Virus record (IMG/VR): IMGVR_UViG_3300032116_000032
Location: 62,001 to 126,000 of that record
Reading direction: 5' to 3' (one strand)
Length of the DNA: 64,000 bases
DNA from: a virus
Positions within the stretch are counted from its first letter, which is position 1. Each line of letters opens with the position of its first letter. The position numbers and the translations under genes are program-made. This document shows, in pieces, positions 1 to 9,144 of this stretch. The notes under the pieces were generated by a model. That model was not told the DNA's origin and did no database searches. It worked only from the letters and a program-made list of their open reading frames with translations.

Positions 1-1095
1 GTTTTAAAGAATTTTATTCAAGGGGGTAAATTTGATTTTGAACTTTTATTTAATGAGGTTAGAAAAGTTGTTAGATCACTTAATAAGGTAGTTGATATCA
101 ACAACTACTCAACTGAAAAAGGTAGAAAAGGTGGTTTGGAACAAAGAGCAATTGCAATTGGTACACAAGGTTTGGCTGATGTATTTTATTTAATGGATTA
201 TATCTTCACATCTAATGAAGCTAAGAAATTGAACAAGGACATTTTTGAAACAATCTATTATGCGGCAATCTATGAAAGTAATCAGTTGTGCATGAACGGT
301 AAGTATAAACCTTATTCATTCTTCAACGGATCACCAATGTCTCAAGGAGTATTCCAATTTGATATGTGGGGATTAGACGAAACTCAACTTTCAGGAATGT
401 GGGATTGGAACAAACTCAAGAATAGTGTTTCACAATATGGGGTTTGTAATTCATTATTCACGGCTCAAATGCCCGTGGCATCTTCAGCTAAAATTACAGG
501 TTCATATGAAATGACAGAACCAGCACACTCTGCAATCTTTAATAGACGAGTTGTTGGTGGTGAAATCATGATAGTTAACAAATATCTAATCAACGACTTT
601 GAAAAGATAGGTATTTGGTGTGAAGATTTAAAAAATGAAATCATTATAAATGAAGGATCAATTCAAAATATTAACTTTAATAACTATTTGGATTCTGAAG
701 ATAAAAACTACAATAAGAAAGTTAAACGAATTGAACATTTAATTCCTAAGTATAAAACTATTTGGGAGATCTCACAAAGAGAACTTATTGATATGGCTGC
801 AGATAGAGCTCCATTTATTGATCAATCACAGTCAATGAACATCTATATGGCAAACCCAACCCTATCTAAGATTACATCATCACATTTCCACTCTTGGGAA
901 AAAGGATTAAAAACTTTATGTTATTATGTAAGAACTAAGGCAATATCAACAGGAGCTAAACATTTGGCGTTAGATATGTCTAAACGTGAAAAACCTAAAG
1001 TAACTCCTGAACCACCAAAAGTTGACTATTCTCACCTAAACTTACCACCAAGACCTGAGAATTCTGATTTTGAATGTTTTGGATGTTCATCCTAA
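1..1095 (+). CDS. nrdA: Ribonucleotide reductase class I, large (alpha) subunit, C-terminal part
   Basis: Reduces ribonucleoside diphosphates to deoxyribonucleotides for phage DNA synthesis. The reading frame is open from base 1, so the gene starts upstream of the window; an internal TTG at 136 is not the start. The 364 visible residues match the C-terminal half of NrdA: an RAIAIGTQGLADVF segment, NSLFTAQMPVASSAKITG, a DQSQSMNIYMANP segment, and a tail ending in CFGC (C359 and C362 of the fragment), the mobile cysteine pair re-reduced by thioredoxin or glutaredoxin. Genes for both reductants lie at 57.5-58.1 kb. A UUCG-loop terminator follows directly. No break is visible. Confidence 0.95.
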   Translation, partial: VLKNFIQGGKFDFELLFNEVRKVVRSLNKVVDINNYSTEKGRKGGLEQRAIAIGTQGLADVFYLMDYIFTSNEAKKLNKDIFETIYYAAIYESNQLCMNGKYKPYSFFNGSPMSQGVFQFDMWGLDETQLSGMWDWNKLKNSVSQYGVCNSLFTAQMPVASSAKITGSYEMTEPAHSAIFNRRVVGGEIMIVNKYLINDFEKIGIWCEDLKNEIIINEGSIQNINFNNYLDSEDKNYNKKVKRIEHLIPKYKTIWEISQRELIDMAADRAPFIDQSQSMNIYMANPTLSKITSSHFHSWEKGLKTLCYYVRTKAISTGAKHLALDMSKREKPKVTPEPPKVDYSHLNLPPRPENSDFECFGCSS

Positions 1096-1102
1096 AATTA
1101 AG

Positions 1103-1132
1103 AATCACTACTTCGGTAGTGATTTTTTTTTT
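1103..1132 (+). terminator. Intrinsic terminator after ribonucleotide reductase
   Basis: A 9-bp stem AATCACTAC / GTAGTGATT closes a TTCG tetraloop and runs into a T tract. It separates the nucleotide-metabolism gene from the tail block. Confidence 0.9.
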
Positions 1133-1153
1133 ACTTAAAAATTCTATAACTTA

Positions 1154-1160
1154 TATTTAT
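1154..1160 (+). promoter_or_regulatory. Putative late promoter motif TATTTAT
   Basis: TATTTAT ends 7 nt before the start of the gp25-like gene, after a terminator, where a new transcript for the tail block would have to begin. No -35-like element is seen. Confidence 0.55.
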
Positions 1161-1167
1161 ATGTGAT

Positions 1168-1626
1168 ATGGCAAATGGTATTACATACGGTATAGGGTTT
1201 CCCTTCGTTGATTCGTTTACAGGTAGATATTTGGATGTTACTGAAACTACCGAAGCTGAAATTAGAGGTAATCTAGTTCACTTACTTTTAACAAGAAAAG
1301 GAAGTAGATATTTTTTACCTGATTTTGGGACAAGATTATATGAATATATATTCGAACCACTTGATGGTCCTACGTTTTCAGATATTGAGGCGGAGATAAG
1401 GGACACCATTAGAACATTTATGCCAAACTTACAAGTTACAAATATTGTTGTTGAACCAGCATCTGCAGGACTTGAAGATAAAGGTTATACGGTTAACCAA
1501 TATGGTGAACGAGAATTTAAAGTTACAAACATTGCCAATTTAGAACACACGGCAAGAATCAAAATTGATTATAAAATCACTGATTCGGCATTTGAATCAC
1601 AAGATTTTGTTATATTAAATATTTAA
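1168..1626 (+). CDS. 25: Baseplate wedge protein, T4 gp25-like
   Basis: Component of the baseplate wedge around the tail tube, from which sheath polymerisation is primed in contractile tails. The 152-residue protein carries the family hallmark: a hydrophobic LLLT (residues 39-42) followed by RKGSRYFLPDFG (PDFG at 51-54) and LYEYIFEP, then a helix with EIRDTIRTFMP. Length is close to T4 gp25. It is the first gene of a co-directional tail block and is followed after 6 nt by the gp6-like gene, an order also seen in T4-type phages. The start is preceded by TATTTAT and lacks a Shine-Dalgarno sequence. Confidence 0.9.
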   Translation: MANGITYGIGFPFVDSFTGRYLDVTETTEAEIRGNLVHLLLTRKGSRYFLPDFGTRLYEYIFEPLDGPTFSDIEAEIRDTIRTFMPNLQVTNIVVEPASAGLEDKGYTVNQYGEREFKVTNIANLEHTARIKIDYKITDSAFESQDFVILNI

Positions 1627-1632
1627 TGATAT

Positions 1633-3474
1633 ATGGCTGAAAAAAAGATATCCTATACGGTCCGAGATTTTCAAGGAGTAAGATCTGAGTTAATAAATTT
1701 CACAAGAACTTACTATCCTGATTTAGTTCAGAACTTTAATGATGCTGGGATTTTTTCAGTTATGTTGGATCTTAACGCCGCGGTAACTGATAACTTGAAT
1801 TATCAAATTGATAGAAGTATCCAAGAAACTGTATTACAATTTGCACAACAAAAGAATTCGGTTTATAATATTGCAAGAACTTATGGTCTTAAAGTACCTG
1901 GTCAAAGACCATCGGTTGCTTTAGTTGATTTCTCAATAACAGTTCCTGCTTTTGGTGATAGAGAAGACATAAGATATTGTGGAATCTTAAGAAGAGGATC
2001 TTTAGTTAATGGTGCTGGACAACCTTTTGAAACTGTCTATGACATTGATTTTGCATCACCAATTAATGCTGAAGGATCACCAAACAGATTAAAAATACCA
2101 AATTTTGATTCAAGTGGTAAATTGATAAATTACACCATTGTTAAAAGAGAAGTTGTTGTAAATGGAGTTACAAAAGTGTTCAAAAGAACAATTACCGCAA
2201 ATGATGTAAAACCATATTTAGAGTTATTTCTCCCTGAAAAAAATATATTAGGAATTACAAGTGTGTTGTTGAAACCAGGAACACAATATTCAACAGTACC
2301 AAATCCGCAAGATTTTTTAAGTTTGGGGCCTGAAAGATGGTTTGAGGTTGATGCATTAGTTCAAGATAGAGTTTTTGTTGAAGACCCAACTAAAGTTTCA
2401 GATCAACCAGGTATTAAAGTTGGAAGATACATCACAACCTCTAATAAATTTATTTCTGAATACACACCACAAGGTTTCTGTAAAATGACTTTTGGTGGTG
2501 GTAACATTTCGGCCGAAGAACAACTAAGAGAATTCGCTAGAGATGGTAAAGGATTTGATTTAAGTAGATATACTAACAATTACGCTATGGGTGCGGCTTT
2601 AACACCAAATACAACACTATTCGTTCAATACAGAATTGGGGGTGGATTAGCTAGTAATGTAGGTCTAAATACAATCAATCAAATTGGTACAGTTTCATTC
2701 GCAGTTAATGGACCTTCTGATTCTGTAAATAGAAGTGTTATTAATAGTCTTCAGTGTAATAACGTAACTGCCGCAATTGGTGGTGCTAATTTACCAACAA
2801 CAGAAGATGTTAGAAATATGGTTTCATTTAACTTCGCAGCTCAGAACAGAGCAGTAACTGTTAATGATTATAATTCATTAATAAGAACAATGCCGTCACA
2901 ATATGGCGCACCAGCAAAAGTTGCAATCACTGAAGAAAATAATAAAATTAGAATCAAAATGTTGTCATACGACACTAATGGTAGTTTATCTAATGTTGTT
3001 TCAAATACTTTAAAACAAAACATCGCAAATTATTTATCTAACTTCAGAATGATCAATGATTATATTTCCGTTGAAGCGGCAGAAACAATTGATTTGGCTG
3101 TTACTGTTGATGTTGTATTAGATAATAGTCAAAACCAAGGTGCAATTATTTCAAAAACAATTGAAATTGTTAGTAACTTCTTTAATCCATTAGTTATACA
3201 GTTAGGTCAAAATGTAAACATATCTGAACTTAGAAGACTAATACAAGCAGAAAACGGTATAGTTAGTATTTCTGACATTTCATTCTTTAATCAAGTTGGA
3301 GGTCAATACTCTTCGGCACAAACATCTATGCCTTATTCGGATCCTGTAACAAGACAAATACAACCAACGGCAGATACTTTGTTTGCAACTCCAACACAAA
3401 TCTATCAAATTCGATTCCCAAACAAAGATATTAATGTAAGAGTATTGAACTTGAAATCCGTTAATTTCTCATAG
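1633..3474 (+). CDS. 6: Baseplate wedge protein, T4 gp6 / baseplate J-like
   Basis: Major structural unit that forms the continuous ring of wedges in the contractile baseplate. The 613-residue protein follows the gp25-like gene, is close in size to T4 gp6 (about 660), and has the same plan: an N-terminal helical part (DLNAAVTDNLNYQIDRSIQE), a central beta-rich part, and a C-terminal region resembling the baseplate J family (NRAVTVNDYNSLIRTMPSQY, then KIRIKMLSYD and an NISELRRLIQAENGI segment). Family membership is inferred from motifs and gene order, not from alignment. A small AT-rich gap with a hairpin and a TATTTAT motif follows. Confidence 0.85.
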   Translation: MAEKKISYTVRDFQGVRSELINFTRTYYPDLVQNFNDAGIFSVMLDLNAAVTDNLNYQIDRSIQETVLQFAQQKNSVYNIARTYGLKVPGQRPSVALVDFSITVPAFGDREDIRYCGILRRGSLVNGAGQPFETVYDIDFASPINAEGSPNRLKIPNFDSSGKLINYTIVKREVVVNGVTKVFKRTITANDVKPYLELFLPEKNILGITSVLLKPGTQYSTVPNPQDFLSLGPERWFEVDALVQDRVFVEDPTKVSDQPGIKVGRYITTSNKFISEYTPQGFCKMTFGGGNISAEEQLREFARDGKGFDLSRYTNNYAMGAALTPNTTLFVQYRIGGGLASNVGLNTINQIGTVSFAVNGPSDSVNRSVINSLQCNNVTAAIGGANLPTTEDVRNMVSFNFAAQNRAVTVNDYNSLIRTMPSQYGAPAKVAITEENNKIRIKMLSYDTNGSLSNVVSNTLKQNIANYLSNFRMINDYISVEAAETIDLAVTVDVVLDNSQNQGAIISKTIEIVSNFFNPLVIQLGQNVNISELRRLIQAENGIVSISDISFFNQVGGQYSSAQTSMPYSDPVTRQIQPTADTLFATPTQIYQIRFPNKDINVRVLNLKSVNFS

Positions 3475-3527
3475 GGATTTATTTTTTTTCAAAAGGGACT
3501 ATTTTTCTATGAAAATAGGAAATAAAC

Positions 3528-3534
3528 TATTTAT
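3528..3534 (+). promoter_or_regulatory. Putative late promoter motif TATTTAT
   Basis: TATTTAT lies 18 nt before the start of the giant baseplate gene, in a 78-nt gap that also holds the hairpin CTATTTT-TCTATG-AAAATAG just upstream (about 3500-3519). Confidence 0.5.
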
Positions 3535-3552
3535 GAAAAAACGATTTTTTTA

Positions 3553-6500
3553 ATGCCAAAATCATACAGAATAAGAACCGAAGTTGGTGTTGACAAGTAC
3601 ATCAATGTAAATTTAGAACAAGATTGGGAGTCTTTAGAAGTACTCTCACTGAAAATACTTGCAAATGATGTTTATACAAGAATGTGTGCTGATTACGGAG
3701 TTGTGGTTGGTAGAGTTTTTGTGAATAATGGTTTTGGTTTACCAAATGCAAGGGTTTCTGTTTTTATTCCCCTTGATGATGCGGATGAACTAAATCCTGT
3801 AATTTCAGAATTATACCCATACAAAACTATCACAGATACTAATGAAGAAGGTTATAGATATAACTTACTTCCCAAGTTACCATCATACAGAGGTCACCAA
3901 TCTACAGGATCATTCCCAAATGTGTCTGATGTATTAATGGATGACTCATACATTGAAGTCTACGATAAGTATTATAGATTTACTGTTAAAACTAATGAGA
4001 GTGGTGACTTTATGATTTTTGGTGTTCCTGTTGGAAACCAAACTATTGTTATGGATGTTGATCTTTCCGATATTGGATGTTTTTCATTATCACCACAAGA
4101 TTTAATTCAACAAGGATTAGCAACAGAGTCTCAAGTGAATGGATCTACATTCAAATCCTCAACAAATCTAAGAGAGTTACCACAAATTAAAAATTTAGTT
4201 TTTGACGTTGACGTATCTCCTTTTTGGGGAGATCCTGATTTATGTCAAGTTGCGATAACACGAGTTGATTTTGATTTGACAAAATTAGCAAACATTAATA
4301 TACAACCGACCTCAATTTTCATGGGGTCAATTATATCTACAACAGATGATGATGCATTAAAAGTAAGTTGTAAACCAAAAAACAATACAGGAAATCTTTG
4401 TGAAATAGTTTCAGGACCTGGCGAAATTTTGGCAATTAGACACACAATCAATTCTGACGATCAAGGATTACCAATACTTGAACAATATCAAATAGAAGAG
4501 GAAGGAAAAGTTATCGATCAAGATGGAACATACCTATTGAATGTTCCTATGAATTTGGATTACGTTTTTACAAATGAATTTGGTCAACAAGTATTATCTG
4601 ACGACCCATCAAAAGGTATCCCAACAAAAGGTAGATATAGATTTAAATTTAAATGGCAAAACGAACAAGGATTACAAGGGAGTTTTTTACGAGCCAATTT
4701 TTTAGTCCCTAATGTTAAAGAATATGGATGGACAAATTATACTGTAGATCCATTAACAAATAACACACCCTCAACATACCCTTATAATTTAGGTGTTGGT
4801 GTTGTCACAGGATCTACAGTTGTTTTTGGGACGGCACAAGGATTGGCAGACCCAACAACAACCAATGTCCAATCTTATATAATATACATAAATGGACAAC
4901 CATATACAGGAACTCTAAACGCTATTGAAATAACACCAGGAGATCAACTTCAAATTGTTGCAAATCCTGTTGACCCCTCTCAACCACAAGTTATAACATT
5001 TAAACAATACCCACAAGCTCTATTTGATCTTTACAGATCATATGCCTTTAGTACCGATTGGGATGATTATGTTAACAAACAAGAAGCAATCAATTGTGAA
5101 GATACCTTTTACGAATTCCAATACAATAAAGTCTATACAACGGCAATGTTCCTTGATAGATATAAAAACGGAATTGGAAGGGCAAAACATTTAGGTATAA
5201 AAGAAATTGACAACAGAACTTGTAAATCAACTGTTAACACTTTTCCAGTAAATGATATAATAAGGAACTTTGATCCTATTTTTTTTGTTTTTAATGTACT
5301 TGTTAATATTTTGACATTCCCAATTTTGGTATTGTTATTTGTCGCCCACTTGATTGCGTTATTGTGGCCTGTATTGAAATACTTGTTATTATTCCTTGGA
5401 CCATATATTGTATATCAGGGTGTTTCTGCGGGAATAGATTTAGTTTATTATATTACTAGTCTTGGTGATTTTGCACCATTAGGAGGACCGGTAATTTCAA
5501 TTGGTACTATTTTACAAATTATTGCTCAAGGGCTCAAAGTTATAATTCAAGTCGCAGCTGGTTTGGCGTTTACATATTTTTATACAAAATTCTTTCTTGA
5601 TAATACCCAAAATGGTAAGATAGACAATTTCCCAAGAATTGGTCTACCTATGATTGCATATCCTGACTGTACAAGTTGTGATTGTGATTGTGGAACAGCA
5701 ACTTTGGATGATGACTTTGATGCAAATACTTTAGCACAAGAACAACAGGAAATTCAAAATAGTTTACAAGACCCCTCAAGCGGACTTGGGTTTGATGTAG
5801 TATTGACTCAAACAAATAGTGTAATTGCGCCTGTTAATTCTCCTGGATCATACGATGTTTCCCATCCTAATTTTGAAAACGATGATAATGGAGACGACCC
5901 ATTCCAATGTGGAAGTACGGGCGGATTCAAAAGTTTTGAGTCATTATTAGGACAAAACGATATTAGCACTGCGGTTGCTGTAAAGGCGGCCTTGGATTTC
6001 AAAAGAATAATTTCAGGTTATGATGTATTATCATCAACCGACCCAAATAAATTATATAGTAACGAACAATATTTGTTACATGCTCCTCAACCGTTTTTAT
6101 GGTCTGCAAACAAACAAGGGGCTGGTATTGCAGATGAAAGGTATTTTGCTTACCCAACAACGGCAACTTTTCCACAACAATTAAATCAATTCAATACAAG
6201 AGATAAATATTTTTCAGGTGTTAACCAAATCAAAACAACTGTAAACCCAATTTCAGGTTCAACACCATTTTTTGATCAAGTTGTTGTTGTTTTGATGAAT
6301 TCAGGAACCGCAGCGTCAATTACACCTGGTGGTATTTGTTCTTTCCAAGATCCAAACTATATGGATTCAGGTTCTCAGTTTAGAATGAGAAACCTTACGG
6401 GTGCAACACTGAATCAATTTGGTAACAATGCAATTACAGGTTTAACAACCACAGGTGTTACAACATATACTGTGAATTATGCAGACCCATCTAACTCAAA

Positions 6501-9144
6501 TGGAACATCAAGTTTACCGGCAATAATTTATATTGATCAACCACAAGTTAGTCAAGTTGCGGGAACTATAACACAAGAACAAAGTTTTTTACAATATCCG
6601 ACAGATATAGAATATTTCCAATTGTTAACTGGTTTAACTGTAACAGACTTTGTAAACACTTCTTTAGGAACATCAGGATATTACAAAAGTGCTTATTTAG
6701 AACACAATGTACAATTTAATTATCCAATATGTAATGGAAATAATGTGCCTATTTGTCCTTCTTTTGGTCCATACACAATCCAAGACGTTTTATACACTAT
6801 GCCGAATTGGCAAAATTTTGAAGTTTGTATTTTTGTTCGAGGTGTTGACCCTCACACCGCACCTCAAACAATTTCTTACGACGTGTCTAAAATATTTGGT
6901 CATACTTCGTTCAATGGAAGTGTAGTGATCAGTGGTAGTTATTATTTGAATGTACCAATACAAAGTTCTACGGTATCTCAAAAACCTCAAACACACAATA
7001 CAACAAATAACAATAATGTTAAATTGTATTTTCCATCTTATAATTTTACAATTACACCACCAAGTATCAACCCAAACAACTATAGCGGTTTTACATCAAA
7101 TTTACCTTATTTTTATTTAAGTACTGATGACACACCATCATATACACCAACACCTGGATGGTTAAATGTATCAACACAAACACAAGGTTCTCCTTTTGTT
7201 TATGTTGACTCGAGTTCACAATATACTTTACCAAGAAACCAAGCAAATCCAACGACATATGTTGGGGGTGGTGCGTTTTTAGGATGGGTTGGTAACAATC
7301 CGTTTTCATCAAACATGTTGACTGATACCGCAATATCTGACGATAATCAAAAGAAACAATATTATAACACTAATGCGGGATATTTTCAACAACAATCTTC
7401 ATGTGGAGGAAATGGTAATCTAAGTTCTTTATATTCTCCGGCATATTATAATCAATCTTTTTCACCTATAAATTTTGGAAATTCACTTCTTATAATCATG
7501 AGAAGTGATAGGTTACCAACCTCAACAAGAGTTGAAAATGGAGCAAGTCCTACAACAGGATATGCTTTACATCAGAACAACAATTTTGCGGTTTATACTG
7601 TTAGTGGTGAATTAGAACCACCAACAATAACTGCAGGTGCTGACTTACCATCAGGTGATAGTTTTGATGAAACTGGACCAACTTCAGCTTTGACCTCTAC
7701 TTTAACATGTGAAGGTATGGTTCCTTTAGAGTGTTATAGCGGTTCAGGAAATAATGTTGGTGTAATACCTGCAGGACAATGTTCTATACCTGAAAACAGG
7801 ATGATAAATGGATGTTACTGTCTTCTTAATAAAAAATATGTCAAAGAGTATGGTTCAGATGTGAGATTATTTTTAGAATGGAAAGTTAGATTTACCATGA
7901 ACTTTGCTGCGTGTAGAGGAGTTTTTGCTCAAGTATTCCAAAACAATTGGATCAACGGAGTTCTTTATATGTTTAATTTTAACAAAAGACAAACATTCGG
8001 TGTTAATCCATTGATACCAAATTATGATTATTGTACTGATGTTATTGTATTTGACGACATTAATAATAGTTTTTTCTACAGATCATCTCCTTGGAATAAA
8101 ACCATCCAACAATTTATTGGTAAGAATAAACCACAAATTAATCCATTAATACCACAAAGATTGGCAACATTCCCAGGTTTTGGGTATAATGATAGACAAA
8201 TCCAATTTCCAACTACACTTACAGATTTAGGACCAAGAGACTTTTTTATAAATGAGATCTGTTGTGGGGCTGGTGAAAACGGGTTTGGATCCTATTATGC
8301 TGACCAATTAAAATCTACCTCATATCAAGATAACTCAGACATTATACAACTTGGGTTTTTATCAAGAATATTGAATGAAGGTGTAAGACAAAGAATATTA
8401 CCAATAGGACAAGGTCAAAATAATACTGAGGGTAAAGGAATTGAACAATTCTTCAATAGCACAAGGGGAGGATACAGAATAGACGGAGATTGGGCACAAA
8501 TGTTATCAATCAACTCGGAATGGAAGGTTTTACCATTTATAAGTGAAAACCTTACAGGACCAAATGCTAATGATTTTATTTTCTTTGGTGATAATTATTA
8601 TCCTGCAACCCCTCCATCAGGGGCAAATGATATAAAACCTATTATGGGACTATTTTTCCAAACCCCTCTTGAAAATTTAAGATATAGAAAAATTGAATCA
8701 CCAGGTATTGAAACGTATAACTTCAACCCATTAATTCAAAATTACTTTGGATATGGTAAATCACAAGTGGTTCCACATTACAAGTGGAGTTTAAAACAAA
8801 GTAACCCAAGTCAAAACATATTTGGAACTGAAGACAATAATTGGTATACAAATGTTGTTGGACAAGGTTTCTTTAAGAAAAAATACCAAGATCTAGATTT
8901 TACAACTTTGGGTGAAAAGTATATTACAAGTACTACTAATTTAGGTTACATTTCAAACTATACATTAGCTGGTGTACCTGAACCACTTATACCGCCATCA
9001 GTTGTCAATCAGGGACAACCTATTGGTAGCGCTAATCAAGCAGTAGTTGTCGGAGCACCTTACCATTTCTACTTTGGTTTGAACAATGGTAAAACTGCTT
9101 TGAATAGATTCTATAAACTTTATGTAGCAACAACAGAAGAATGA
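3553..9144 (+). CDS. Giant baseplate/tail protein with internal membrane-like segment
   Basis: At 1,863 residues this is the largest gene of the window. It follows gp25- and gp6-like genes, where T4 has gp7, but I see no specific gp7 match. The N-terminal 150 residues contain an Ig-like, carboxypeptidase-regulatory-type pattern (VVVGRVFVNNGFGLPNARVS, then a YKTITDTNEEGYRY strand). Residues about 577-684 are strongly hydrophobic, enough for three or four membrane spans (IFFVFNVLVNILTFPILVLL, then YLLLFLGPYIVYQGVSAGI), which is unusual for a baseplate protein. A cysteine knot, CTSCDCDCG, follows near residues 706-714. The rest is Asn/Thr/Tyr-rich beta-type sequence typical of tail proteins. Likely a wedge or hub-peripheral component; function is inferred from position. 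Confidence 0.75.
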   Translation: MPKSYRIRTEVGVDKYINVNLEQDWESLEVLSLKILANDVYTRMCADYGVVVGRVFVNNGFGLPNARVSVFIPLDDADELNPVISELYPYKTITDTNEEGYRYNLLPKLPSYRGHQSTGSFPNVSDVLMDDSYIEVYDKYYRFTVKTNESGDFMIFGVPVGNQTIVMDVDLSDIGCFSLSPQDLIQQGLATESQVNGSTFKSSTNLRELPQIKNLVFDVDVSPFWGDPDLCQVAITRVDFDLTKLANINIQPTSIFMGSIISTTDDDALKVSCKPKNNTGNLCEIVSGPGEILAIRHTINSDDQGLPILEQYQIEEEGKVIDQDGTYLLNVPMNLDYVFTNEFGQQVLSDDPSKGIPTKGRYRFKFKWQNEQGLQGSFLRANFLVPNVKEYGWTNYTVDPLTNNTPSTYPYNLGVGVVTGSTVVFGTAQGLADPTTTNVQSYIIYINGQPYTGTLNAIEITPGDQLQIVANPVDPSQPQVITFKQYPQALFDLYRSYAFSTDWDDYVNKQEAINCEDTFYEFQYNKVYTTAMFLDRYKNGIGRAKHLGIKEIDNRTCKSTVNTFPVNDIIRNFDPIFFVFNVLVNILTFPILVLLFVAHLIALLWPVLKYLLLFLGPYIVYQGVSAGIDLVYYITSLGDFAPLGGPVISIGTILQIIAQGLKVIIQVAAGLAFTYFYTKFFLDNTQNGKIDNFPRIGLPMIAYPDCTSCDCDCGTATLDDDFDANTLAQEQQEIQNSLQDPSSGLGFDVVLTQTNSVIAPVNSPGSYDVSHPNFENDDNGDDPFQCGSTGGFKSFESLLGQNDISTAVAVKAALDFKRIISGYDVLSSTDPNKLYSNEQYLLHAPQPFLWSANKQGAGIADERYFAYPTTATFPQQLNQFNTRDKYFSGVNQIKTTVNPISGSTPFFDQVVVVLMNSGTAASITPGGICSFQDPNYMDSGSQFRMRNLTGATLNQFGNNAITGLTTTGVTTYTVNYADPSNSNGTSSLPAIIYIDQPQVSQVAGTITQEQSFLQYPTDIEYFQLLTGLTVTDFVNTSLGTSGYYKSAYLEHNVQFNYPICNGNNVPICPSFGPYTIQDVLYTMPNWQNFEVCIFVRGVDPHTAPQTISYDVSKIFGHTSFNGSVVISGSYYLNVPIQSSTVSQKPQTHNTTNNNNVKLYFPSYNFTITPPSINPNNYSGFTSNLPYFYLSTDDTPSYTPTPGWLNVSTQTQGSPFVYVDSSSQYTLPRNQANPTTYVGGGAFLGWVGNNPFSSNMLTDTAISDDNQKKQYYNTNAGYFQQQSSCGGNGNLSSLYSPAYYNQSFSPINFGNSLLIIMRSDRLPTSTRVENGASPTTGYALHQNNNFAVYTVSGELEPPTITAGADLPSGDSFDETGPTSALTSTLTCEGMVPLECYSGSGNNVGVIPAGQCSIPENRMINGCYCLLNKKYVKEYGSDVRLFLEWKVRFTMNFAACRGVFAQVFQNNWINGVLYMFNFNKRQTFGVNPLIPNYDYCTDVIVFDDINNSFFYRSSPWNKTIQQFIGKNKPQINPLIPQRLATFPGFGYNDRQIQFPTTLTDLGPRDFFINEICCGAGENGFGSYYADQLKSTSYQDNSDIIQLGFLSRILNEGVRQRILPIGQGQNNTEGKGIEQFFNSTRGGYRIDGDWAQMLSINSEWKVLPFISENLTGPNANDFIFFGDNYYPATPPSGANDIKPIMGLFFQTPLENLRYRKIESPGIETYNFNPLIQNYFGYGKSQVVPHYKWSLKQSNPSQNIFGTEDNNWYTNVVGQGFFKKKYQDLDFTTLGEKYITSTTNLGYISNYTLAGVPEPLIPPSVVNQGQPIGSANQAVVVGAPYHFYFGLNNGKTALNRFYKLYVATTEE

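Noticed and set aside
136-1095. TTG at 136 as the start of ribonucleotide reductase
   Set aside because: The frame is open and matches the family upstream to base 1, so the gene is simply cut by the window.
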